NCBI RefSeq assembly: GCF_002858745.1
Contig: NZ_PJRO01000006.1
Location: 62,001 to 126,000 of the forward strand
DNA from: Mesorhizobium loti
Lineage (GTDB): Bacteria > Pseudomonadota > Alphaproteobacteria > Rhizobiales > Rhizobiaceae
DNA: 64,000 bases
Direction: 5' to 3'
In this document: positions 57,270 to 64,000 of the stretch, piece after piece
Numbering within the stretch: the first letter of the stretch is position 1
How the letters are laid out: each line of letters starts with the position of its first letter
Notes under the pieces: generated by a model
Database searches by the model: none
Told to the model about the DNA's origin: nothing
What the model saw: the letters and a program-made list of their open reading frames with translations, nothing else
Position numbers and translations under genes: made by a program

Positions 57270-57560
57270 CCCAACAGAGCCGCGAGCCGGCTCTCCCGAC
57301 AACGGGCGTCGTGTTTCTGTCGATCACTGACGAGCCGGAGCCGGTTGTATTTCCGCCGTCAGGTTGCCGCAAAATCGCAGCGCTTCGCTACGAAATCTGT
57401 TCACACAAGAAATGGGCAGACCCCACTCAACTGACTTCCTGCTGTTCACGCGCAACGGATGGTGGGTTTCATGGGGCAGCGTATCCGCTTTGCGGAGAAA
57501 GCAAACGCGAAGAGTTGCGCAATCACATTCCTGAAAAATGGCGAACACTCTCCGCTTTCA
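57270..57560. other. Intergenic region without a recognised gene
   Basis: The 291 bp between the Lrp gene and the LysR gene show no convincing coding sequence, repeat family member or terminator. Confidence 0.6.
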
Positions 57561-58460
57561 TCACTTCGATAGCAGGTTCTCGGCAACGAAATCCACGAAG
57601 ACGCGAACTTTCGGGGACAGATGACGGCTCGACGGCCATAGCACGCGGAACGTGGTTCTTCCCGTGAGATAGCGATCGAGCACGGGCACCAGCTTGCCAC
57701 TGTCGATGTCGTCCCGCACGGTGAAATCTGGCAGGCAGGCGAGTCCGACACCTTGGCGCGCAAAGGCAAGTTGCGGCTCCAGTGCATTGGCGACCGTTGC
57801 AGGCGACAGAGGGAGGTCGACCGGTTCTTCATTGTAAACGACACGCCAATATAGGAGTTTCCCGGAGACCAGCGATCGATACATGATGCAGGTATGCTCG
57901 CTCAGGTCGTCAGGCGTCATGGGAGTTCCGCGCCGCTCCAGATAGTCGGGCGCTCCGACGATCATCTGCCTGTAGGTGCCGATGACGCGCGACATGAGGC
58001 GTGAATCTGAACCATCGCCCGTTCGCAGCACCGCGTCGAACCCCTCGTCGATCACATCCACCAGCCTGTCTGAACAGTCCATGTCGAGTTCGATGTCGGG
58101 ATAGCGCTTCTGGAATTCGGCCAGTTGCTCCATGAACGGCATGCCCGCCGACGGCAGGCTGAACTTCAGCTTGCCGCGTGGAGCATCGTGAAGTCGCGCA
58201 AGGTCGAGTTCTGCTGCCTCCATCTCCGCCGCGATCCGCCGGCACCGTTCCAGAAACAGACGCCCCTCCGGGGTGAGCGTGATGCTGCGTGTGGAGCGGT
58301 GAAAAAGCCGTGTGCGCAGCCGTTCCTCAAGCCGCATCACGGCCTTGCTGACAGCAGAGGCAGACAAGCCAAGACGGCGACCGGCCTCGGTGAACCCTCC
58401 GGCATCGGCCGCTTCCATAAATGCGCTCAACGCCCCGAGCCGGTCCATCACCTTCGCCAT
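57561..58460 (-). CDS. LysR-family regulator
   Basis: A 299-residue LysR protein of the CrgA-like subgroup. The helix-turn-helix is FMEAADAGGFTEAGRRLGLSASAVSKAVMRLEERL, and the effector domain ends in SPKVRVFVDFVAENLL. ATG 58460 is used; ATG 58448 and an upstream ATG at 58514 are alternatives. It is divergent from an MFS gene, which it probably controls. Confidence 0.85.
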   Translation of the reverse strand: MAKVMDRLGALSAFMEAADAGGFTEAGRRLGLSASAVSKAVMRLEERLRTRLFHRSTRSITLTPEGRLFLERCRRIAAEMEAAELDLARLHDAPRGKLKFSLPSAGMPFMEQLAEFQKRYPDIELDMDCSDRLVDVIDEGFDAVLRTGDGSDSRLMSRVIGTYRQMIVGAPDYLERRGTPMTPDDLSEHTCIMYRSLVSGKLLYWRVVYNEEPVDLPLSPATVANALEPQLAFARQGVGLACLPDFTVRDDIDSGKLVPVLDRYLTGRTTFRVLWPSSRHLSPKVRVFVDFVAENLLSK

Positions 58461-58617
58461 GCACGACAAATATTCATAAGTGATAGGAATTGTATCTGAT
58501 TTTTCCTGACTCATGAAGCGCCTATCTTGCCACGCGGAGAAAGGCGGGCCGTTTCACCAGTGTCATTCGGAGACGGTGGTGGGCACCGTCTTGCACAACA
58601 CCGGAAGAGTTTGCTCA

Positions 58618-59832
58618 ATGACATCGACATCGACATCGAACGCTGGCACTGCCGGCTGCGGTACTTCTGCGGCATCGCCGCAAAGTCTGCCACTCGGCGG
58701 GCTGCTGGCACTTGCGACAGCTGCCTTCATCACGCTTCTGACCGAAATCATGCCTGCCGGCCTGCTTTCCTCTATCGCGCAAGGTCTGAACGTGTCCGAA
58801 AGCCTCGCGGGACAGTTCATCACCGCCTACGCAGTGGGCGCGCTTGTCGCTGCGATTCCCGTTACCTCTCTGACGCAGGGGATGCGGCGGCGTCCTCTTC
58901 TGCTCATCGCAATTTTCGGCTTCGCCGTCGTCAACCTCGTCACGGCGATGTCCGATGATTATACCATTTCAATGGTGGCCCGTTTCTTCGCAGGCGTCTT
59001 CGGCGGTATCGTCTGGTCACTGCTGGCTGGCTATGCGGTCCGCATGTCGCCATCCCATTTGAGTGGGCGGGCGATTGCGATCTCGGGCGCTGGTGCGGCC
59101 ATTGCGCTGGTGCTCGGCGTTCCGCTTGGAGCATTGCTCGGCCGGATCATCGGCTGGCAAGGCGCCTTCGGCTTGATGACCGTTCTGTCGCTGGTGCTGA
59201 TCGCATGGGTGATCGCTATCGTGCCGGATTTTCCTGGCCAGACGAGGGAACAGCGTCAGTCACTGATCGGCGTGTTTCTGACGACCGGCATTCGAGCCGT
59301 CTTATTCGTCGTCTTCACCTTCGTCGTCGCCCACAACATTCTCTACATTTACATCGAACCCTTGCTCCAACCCGCCGGTCTGTCGGCGAACGTGGATGTC
59401 ATCCTGTTCATTTTCGGCCTCGGGTCCATCGCGGGCTTGTGGGTTGTGGGCGCTCTCGTGGATCGCTGCCTCCAATCCCTTGCCTTGGCGAGTGTCCTGA
59501 TCTTCGCGGTCGCTGCTGTGTTGCTCGGTTTCTGGGGTGACGTTGCGCAGATGATCTATCCCATCGTCATTGTCTGGGGTCTGGCCGTCGGCGGTTTCGC
59601 CACGATCACGCAGACAGCGTTGTCTCGCTTCGCCGGAAATTCTGTTGACGTGGCCCAGGCCATGTACACCACCGGCTGGAACACGGCCGTTGCGGCTGGC
59701 GGTGTCGTTGGGGGTGTCATGCTCGACCGCACCGGCATAGGCGCCTTCCCCCTGGTCGCCCTCGCGATTCTCGTCATCGCTTTTGTCGGAGTACTCTTCG
59801 CAATGAACAGGGCATTGTCGCACGCCTGCTGA
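58618..59832 (+). CDS. MFS efflux transporter (AraJ/YdhP-like)
   Basis: A 404-residue transporter with 12 predicted helices. EIMPAGLLSSIAQGLNVSESLAGQFITAYA and the SLTQGMRRRPLL motif A form are typical of the sugar/drug efflux DHA1 group. ATG 58618 follows GGAAGAG. It is paired with the divergent LysR gene. The substrate is unknown. Confidence 0.85.
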   Translation: MTSTSTSNAGTAGCGTSAASPQSLPLGGLLALATAAFITLLTEIMPAGLLSSIAQGLNVSESLAGQFITAYAVGALVAAIPVTSLTQGMRRRPLLLIAIFGFAVVNLVTAMSDDYTISMVARFFAGVFGGIVWSLLAGYAVRMSPSHLSGRAIAISGAGAAIALVLGVPLGALLGRIIGWQGAFGLMTVLSLVLIAWVIAIVPDFPGQTREQRQSLIGVFLTTGIRAVLFVVFTFVVAHNILYIYIEPLLQPAGLSANVDVILFIFGLGSIAGLWVVGALVDRCLQSLALASVLIFAVAAVLLGFWGDVAQMIYPIVIVWGLAVGGFATITQTALSRFAGNSVDVAQAMYTTGWNTAVAAGGVVGGVMLDRTGIGAFPLVALAILVIAFVGVLFAMNRALSHAC

Positions 59833-59976
59833 AACAACATCCCGCAGTCGGGGGCAGGCGAAACCCACGTCTTCAGGCGCCTGGGATGCGGACGTTCGGG
59901 TGTAGACGGCCTGGATGGAGGCCTACAAGCGTGGCAGTCACATGGGTTGGGACTGCAGTACCATCTGGTTTGGGTA

Positions 59977-60315
59977 TCAGCCCTTCAATTGCTGCACGGC
60001 GGCGTAAAGGTTCGTACAGCGTGTGCCGGAACGGCAATAGGCGAAAACCGGCCCAGGCAGGGCGTCCAGAGCCTCGGCCTGGTCCTCGACGTTCTGCGCC
60101 GTCATCTGGCCGCTGATGACCGGTACCCAGCGGAATTCGAGCCCCGCGGCCTCGACCGCCGCCTTGATCTCGCCGGCGTTCGGCTGGCCGGGGTCTTCAT
60201 TGTCGGGGCGGTTGCAGATCACACTCTTGAACCCGGCAGCCTTTATCGCCGCAACGTCCTCGACACTGATCTGTGGCGAGACGGAGTAGGTGTCGGAAAT
60301 CTGACGGATGTTCAT
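59977..60315 (-). CDS. TIGR01244-family phosphatase/sulfurtransferase-like domain protein
   Basis: A 112-residue protein of the dual-specificity-phosphatase-like fold (DUF442/TIGR01244). The active-site loop AYCRSGTRC has the Cys-x5-Arg form. The N-terminal half (SVEDVAAIKAAGFKSVICNRPDNED) is diagnostic. In other bacteria this domain is fused to a persulfide-dioxygenase-like hydrolase; here it is single. A role in sulfide/persulfide handling is possible. Confidence 0.85.
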   Translation of the reverse strand: MNIRQISDTYSVSPQISVEDVAAIKAAGFKSVICNRPDNEDPGQPNAGEIKAAVEAAGLEFRWVPVISGQMTAQNVEDQAEALDALPGPVFAYCRSGTRCTNLYAAVQQLKG

Positions 60316-60454
60316 TGGAGGCAGCTCCGGGCGGGATGGCGTGTTTGCGCTGTCATGCCATTCCGAACGATAGGCTGCAACCTTCGCGTATTGGGGCAGC
60401 GCCGATCTTCCCTATCGGCGCCGCTCCGAGGATCGCTACAATGCTTCAATCTGC

Positions 60455-60606
60455 GCATCGTGTTTACCGGAAAGCGACGCCGATTTTCGGTAAACACGAT
60501 GCGCTAGAGCAATTCCAGGAAAAGTGTTTAACGGTTTTCCGTCCGGAATTGCGTAAAAACAACCAGTTGGAGCGTTTCCGCGTTTCCGTGAAAACGGAAA
60601 CGCTCC
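60455..60606. repeat. Palindromic repeat, copy E, with a third hairpin
   Basis: A perfect 15-bp stem (60455-60469 / 60488-60502, starting GCATCGTGTTTACCG) is followed by the 44-bp module (60509-60552) and a 38-bp version of the second module (60569-60606). The module order is inverted relative to copies C and D. The last hairpin ends 16 bp from the aztD stop and may help terminate the azt operon. This covers most of the 306-bp gap. Confidence 0.88.
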
Positions 60607-60621
60607 AACCTTGGGAGGAGG

Positions 60622-61824
60622 CTATTCTGTTGCGTGGGTTTCGCCCGAGCCACCGACGGCGACGATGTTGAAGGGCTTGCCGGCGAGCGGGATGTCGCCC
60701 GTTCTTGCGAAGCCTATTGCGTCGACGAGGTGGAGCTGGCTCTTCAACGGATCGGTAACAGCGATGCGGTCACCTGCAACGGCGATGCGTGGCCGCGGGT
60801 CGCTCCAATGGCCGTCCATGGAGTAGGCATCGGTCAGTTTTACGGATTGGGCGATCTTGCCCGCGACGATGTCGACCTGATGAAGTTGACCGTCCTCGGT
60901 GAATGCATAGGCAAAGCGCGGCCGTATCGGATCGACCGCAAAGTGCACGCGCCGTGTCGGCAGGTCGACCTGCCTGAACATGTCTTTGGCCGAAGGGTCG
61001 ATGAGCAGCAGCCGGTCGGCACCGTAATTGCCGAGGAAGTATTGCAGACCCTTGCCACCGAGCAGCGTCGTCGCTTTTCCGCTTGGCGAGGCGGGGTAGG
61101 GCAAGTGTTCGATAGACGGGCCGTTGTCTCCATCGCGAACCAGCAGGAGACCGGTGGCGCAGGCAAAGGCCAGAAGTCTGCCCGACGTCGCTTCGCCATG
61201 CAGATCAGGACAGGCGTGGATGTTGCCGATTTGCTTGCCGGCGCGGTCGGTGACACGGATGCCGACGGGCAGTTCGTCGGGTTTTTCCCTGTTGGGTGCC
61301 GACGAAAGCACGTAATCGCCAAAGACTGCGGCAACGCCATGGTGCGGCGCTTCAGTCTTCACCTCGCGGACGCCGGTCCCGCCTTCTAGAGCTGTTTTTT
61401 CGTCAAGAATCCGCGCGACACCCTCACCATCGAAGAATAGGGCGAATTCGCCGCCATGCTCGACGAAATGCGACGGCTTCGTGCCGGTGATCTCGGTTCC
61501 AGTGAGCCTGGGCGCAGTGACTTCGATGTCGCCGTGGTCGCCGTGGTCTTCGAAGGCTATGCCGGTAGAGACCGCGGAAACCGCATCAGCCTTGCCCTGG
61601 ACCGCAAACACCGTGCGGCCGCTGGCGCTGCGATACAGCGAGGCCGGTCCTTTCAACGGCAGCGTATCGATCTTGTTGCCGGTGAGGGCATCGACGACGT
61701 TGATGACCGGTTCGGCATGATCCGAGACAAACAGGCGCCATGCGGTTTTTTCCTCGGCAAAGGAGGTCGTGGTTATGCTCGCGGCAAGTGCGGCGATCGA
61801 CGCCGCAGCGAAAAGATGTTTCAT
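60622..61824 (-). CDS. aztD: Periplasmic zinc metallochaperone AztD
   Basis: A 400-residue periplasmic beta-propeller protein with a signal peptide ending TSFAEE. The N-terminal His/Asp-rich loop EDHGDHGDIEV, the histidines in KTEAPHHGV and PDLHGEA, and the position after aztC identify it as AztD, which delivers zinc to the binding protein AztC. AGGAG precedes ATG 61824, and a Zur-like box lies just upstream. Confidence 0.85.
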   Translation of the reverse strand: MKHLFAAASIAALAASITTTSFAEEKTAWRLFVSDHAEPVINVVDALTGNKIDTLPLKGPASLYRSASGRTVFAVQGKADAVSAVSTGIAFEDHGDHGDIEVTAPRLTGTEITGTKPSHFVEHGGEFALFFDGEGVARILDEKTALEGGTGVREVKTEAPHHGVAAVFGDYVLSSAPNREKPDELPVGIRVTDRAGKQIGNIHACPDLHGEATSGRLLAFACATGLLLVRDGDNGPSIEHLPYPASPSGKATTLLGGKGLQYFLGNYGADRLLLIDPSAKDMFRQVDLPTRRVHFAVDPIRPRFAYAFTEDGQLHQVDIVAGKIAQSVKLTDAYSMDGHWSDPRPRIAVAGDRIAVTDPLKSQLHLVDAIGFARTGDIPLAGKPFNIVAVGGSGETHATE

Positions 61825-61837
61825 CGGATTCTCCTGT

Positions 61838-61856
61838 AATGTTATCTAATAACATT
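61838..61856. promoter_or_regulatory. Zur-like operator upstream of aztD
   Basis: Perfect dyad AATGTTAT-CTA-ATAACATT, 14 bp upstream of the aztD ATG within the 103-bp aztC-aztD gap. It resembles the TGTTAT-type operators bound by Zur, suggesting a separate zinc-controlled promoter for the chaperone gene. Confidence 0.65.
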
Positions 61857-61927
61857 TCTTTGCCGGAAATAAGCGGAAGGGATCGCGCCGATCGAGATGA
61901 TCGGCGGTTAGCTAAAACGGCAATGTC

Positions 61928-62863
61928 TCAGCTGCCGAGGATCGCGCCTTTGATCTGTTTGATGTTGTTGCGCATCAGGTCGATATAGGTCGCAGCCGGG
62001 CCATCAGCCTTCGAGAGGGCGTCCGAGTAAAGCGTGCCGCCCACTTTGACGTCTGTCTCGACCGAGATCTGTTCGATGAGGCGTGGGTTGCTGATGTTTT
62101 CGACAAAGATCGCCGCCGCCTTGTCCTGTTTCACCTGTTCGACCAGTTTGGCGACGTCGGCAGCCGACGGCTCGGATTCGGTCGAAAGACCCTGTGGGGC
62201 CAGGAAAGTCAGCCCGTATTCATGCTCGAAATAGCCGAAGGCATCGTGCGAGGTGATGACGACGCGTTTTTCCTGGGGGATGGCGGCAATCGCCTCGCGC
62301 ACCTCCTTGTCAAGGGCATCGAGCTTTTCGGTATAGGCGGCGGCGTTGGCCATATAGCTGTCACAGCCGGCGCTGTCGGCATTGCAGAAAGCGTCGGCGA
62401 TGTTCTTCACATAGACCTTGGCGTTCACGACCGACTGGAAGGCATGCGGGTCGGTGGAGCCATGGTTATGGCCTTCGTGAGATTCACCCTCGGCTTCGGC
62501 GAATTCCTTTTTGAAGTCGATCGGCGTGATGCCTTTGGTCAATTCGACGATGGCCGCCTTGCTGGCGCTCGCCTCGACGAGGCGCTGCAGGAAGCCTTCG
62601 AAATGCAGGCCATTGACGAGAACCAGCTTGGCCGAGGCCATTGAAACAGCATCGGCCGGGCTCGGCTCATAGACATGGGCGTCGCCGTCGGGGCCAACCA
62701 GTGTTGTCACGTCGACGCGATCGCCGCCGACATTCTTGGCGAAATCACCGATGATCGAAAAGCTCGCCACCACCTTCAATGGTTCGGCAAAGGCGTGGCC
62801 GGTGGTCATGGTTGTTAATGTTATAACACTCAGAATCAGGGCGTGACGGATCGATTTCAGCAT
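61928..62863 (-). CDS. aztC: Zinc ABC transporter substrate-binding protein AztC
   Basis: A 311-residue periplasmic cluster A-I binding protein with signal peptide ending HAFAEP. Zinc ligands are expected in DAHVYEPSPAD, NGLHFEGF, and TSHDAFGYFEHEYGL. The His-rich flexible loop EGESHEGHNHGSTDPHAFQ lies mid-protein, and a likely disulfide is AFCNADSAGC. AGGAG precedes ATG 62863. It is 19 bp downstream of aztB. Confidence 0.9.
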   Translation of the reverse strand: MLKSIRHALILSVITLTTMTTGHAFAEPLKVVASFSIIGDFAKNVGGDRVDVTTLVGPDGDAHVYEPSPADAVSMASAKLVLVNGLHFEGFLQRLVEASASKAAIVELTKGITPIDFKKEFAEAEGESHEGHNHGSTDPHAFQSVVNAKVYVKNIADAFCNADSAGCDSYMANAAAYTEKLDALDKEVREAIAAIPQEKRVVITSHDAFGYFEHEYGLTFLAPQGLSTESEPSAADVAKLVEQVKQDKAAAIFVENISNPRLIEQISVETDVKVGGTLYSDALSKADGPAATYIDLMRNNIKQIKGAILGS

Positions 62864-62882
62864 GGCCAACTCCTTTGAACGG

Positions 62883-63758
62883 TCAGGCGGTTCTGTGGCG
62901 ATGGTGGACGAGGCGCGAGCGCAGCACGCCGCGCGGTCCAACCAGAAGGGAAGCGATATAGGCAGCCCCGGCCGACAGGATGATAGCGGGGCCGGACGGC
63001 AGCGCCGCGTGGTAGGACAGAAGCAATCCGGAAACGCAGGAAGCAAACCCGATCGCGACGGCGAGCACGCACATCGGTCCGACCCGCTGGCACCAGAAGC
63101 GGGCGGCGGCGGCGGGCAGGATCATCAAACCGACGGAGAGCAGAGTGCCGAGCGCCTGGAAGCCTCCAACGAGGTTGAGCACCACGAGCCCGAGGAAAAT
63201 GAAATGCACGGGGCTGCCAAGCCCGCTTACCGAGCGCAGGAACAGCGGGTCGAGGCATTCGGCGACAAGCGCCCGCCAAAATACGAAAAGCGCGACCAGT
63301 GTGGCGATAGCAATGCCGCCAATCAGCACAAGCGCCTCGTTGTTGAGGGCGAGCACTGTGCCGAACAGCACATGCATCAGATCGACGCTGGAGCCGCGTA
63401 TCGACACCATCAGCACGCCGATCGCCAGCGAGATCAGGTAGAACGCGGCCATGGAGGCGTCCTCGCGCTGGATGGAGAAGCGCGAAACCGCGCCGGCGCC
63501 GAGTGCGACAACGACGCCCGCGACCAGCCCACCGATCGTCATCGGCAAGATTTCCAGCCCGTAGAACAGGAAACCGGCAGCTGCGCCCGGCAGGATGGCA
63601 TGCGCCATGGCGTCGCCCGATAGGCTCATGCGTCGCAGCATCAGGAAGACACCGATCGGGCATGCGCCGAGCGACAGCATCAGCGACCCGGCCAGGGCGC
63701 GCTGCATGAAGGCAAAATCAGCGAAAGGCGCGATGAAGAAGAGATAGAGCGAATTCAC
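62883..63758 (-). CDS. aztB: Zinc ABC transporter permease AztB
   Basis: A 291-residue ABC-3 family permease with about eight helices (GACPIGVFLMLRRMSLSGDAMAHAILPG is a family segment). GTG 63758 overlaps the aztA stop, showing coupling. With AztA and AztC it imports zinc. Confidence 0.9.
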   Translation of the reverse strand: MNSLYLFFIAPFADFAFMQRALAGSLMLSLGACPIGVFLMLRRMSLSGDAMAHAILPGAAAGFLFYGLEILPMTIGGLVAGVVVALGAGAVSRFSIQREDASMAAFYLISLAIGVLMVSIRGSSVDLMHVLFGTVLALNNEALVLIGGIAIATLVALFVFWRALVAECLDPLFLRSVSGLGSPVHFIFLGLVVLNLVGGFQALGTLLSVGLMILPAAAARFWCQRVGPMCVLAVAIGFASCVSGLLLSYHAALPSGPAIILSAGAAYIASLLVGPRGVLRSRLVHHRHRTA

Positions 63759-64000
63759 GATACCACCCTGTGCCTGGCTGGCTGGTCATGATGATCGTGG
63801 TCATGGTGCGCGTGATCGTGGCTATGCTCGCCGTGGCCATGATCGTGACCTTCCGGCTCGCACCAGGGCGCATCATCTTCCCAGGCTTCATGAAACCTGC
63901 GGGCGCGCAGCATGTTTTCCGCGCTCAGCGCCGCTGATGTATCGCCCCACGCCACCGGGCGACGCGCAAGCAGTAGCGTTTCAGGAAAATTCTGCCGCAC
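63755..64000 (-). CDS. aztA: Zinc ABC transporter ATP-binding protein AztA (C-terminal part)
   Basis: The 5' end lies beyond the window; only the C-terminal 81 residues are visible, so the Walker motifs cannot be checked. The segment FPETLLLARRPVAWGDTSAALSAENML is typical of the C-terminus of these ATPases, followed by a strongly His/Asp-rich tail (HDHGHGEHSHDHAHHDHDHH) that probably binds zinc. It overlaps aztB. Confidence 0.85.
   Translation of the reverse strand: MRQNFPETLLLARRPVAWGDTSAALSAENMLRARRFHEAWEDDAPWCEPEGHDHGHGEHSHDHAHHDHDHHDQPARHRVVS

Noticed and set aside
60509..60606. A recurring peptide (QFQEKC.AVFRPELRKN.. LERF) in translations of all five repeat copies, possibly a small conserved protein.
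   Set aside because: The similarity follows from the repeat DNA itself. The copies lack consistent start codons and ribosome sites and occur in both orientations relative to genes.

Overview
The window is a GC-rich, gene-dense chromosomal segment from an alphaproteobacterium of the Rhizobiales, most likely Mesorhizobium or a close relative. The support is a groESL operon with a perfect CIRCE element and an alphaproteobacterial heat-shock-type promoter, the rhizobial order DUF4170 / lysophospholipid acyltransferase / waaA / lpxK / DUF2093, an endonuclease-type MutL, an aztABCD zinc operon, and many small palindromic intergenic repeats of the kind common in rhizobia. Assignment to Mesorhizobium is inference; no rRNA or tRNA gene was seen. 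No prophage, insertion sequence, CRISPR array or integrase was seen.

Layout. 1-5 kb: a small-molecule kinase, groEL-groES, a methyltransferase and a TetR repressor. 5-9 kb: a TetR-controlled cassette of an MFS transporter, an FAD lactone/alditol-type oxidase and a PLP-barrel amino-acid enzyme, whose joint substrate is unknown. 9-14.3 kb: a MarR-GNAT fusion regulator, an OsmC protein and a marR-emrA-emrB-like drug efflux operon. 14.4-20.4 kb: a CAP-domain lipoprotein, membrane proteins, a LysE exporter, the HAD-ribF pair, an HdeD-like protein and an outer-membrane MipA protein. 20.6-31.7 kb: ileS, a lipoprotein, tadA, a pseudouridine synthase with an extreme basic repetitive N-terminus coupled to rsmD, and two M16 peptidases coupled to a patatin. 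31.7-34 kb: a VOC / SnoaL / dehydrogenase operon opposite an HxlR regulator. 34-40 kb: pmbA, an inositol-phosphatase family enzyme and lipid A/Kdo genes. 40-51.5 kb: LysR/EamA, mutL, an ADPRibase-Mn-like phosphoesterase, a tandem DUF3828-like pair, queF, an enolase-superfamily enzyme, kbl-tdh (threonine to glycine) and an HPP protein. 51.4-57.3 kb: homogentisate/tyrosine catabolism, with marR opposite hmgA-DUF1428-fah-dinB, and hppD opposite an Lrp regulator. 57.5-64 kb: LysR/MFS, a TIGR01244 protein and aztA(partial)-aztB-aztC-aztD on the minus strand.

The most interesting points are these. A two-module palindromic repeat (44 bp and about 39 bp modules) occurs five times; one copy sits in frame inside the signal peptide of an M16 peptidase, and the edges of two others supply stop codons. 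A DinB-family protein occupies the place where maleylacetoacetate isomerase would be expected. A hexanucleotide array abuts a predicted hmgA promoter/operator. A ten-copy heptanucleotide array is flanked by perfect inverted arms. A structured spacer separates the emrA-like and emrB-like genes. Several regulator operators can be read directly from dyads. No wholly unprecedented multi-gene defence or mobile system was found.
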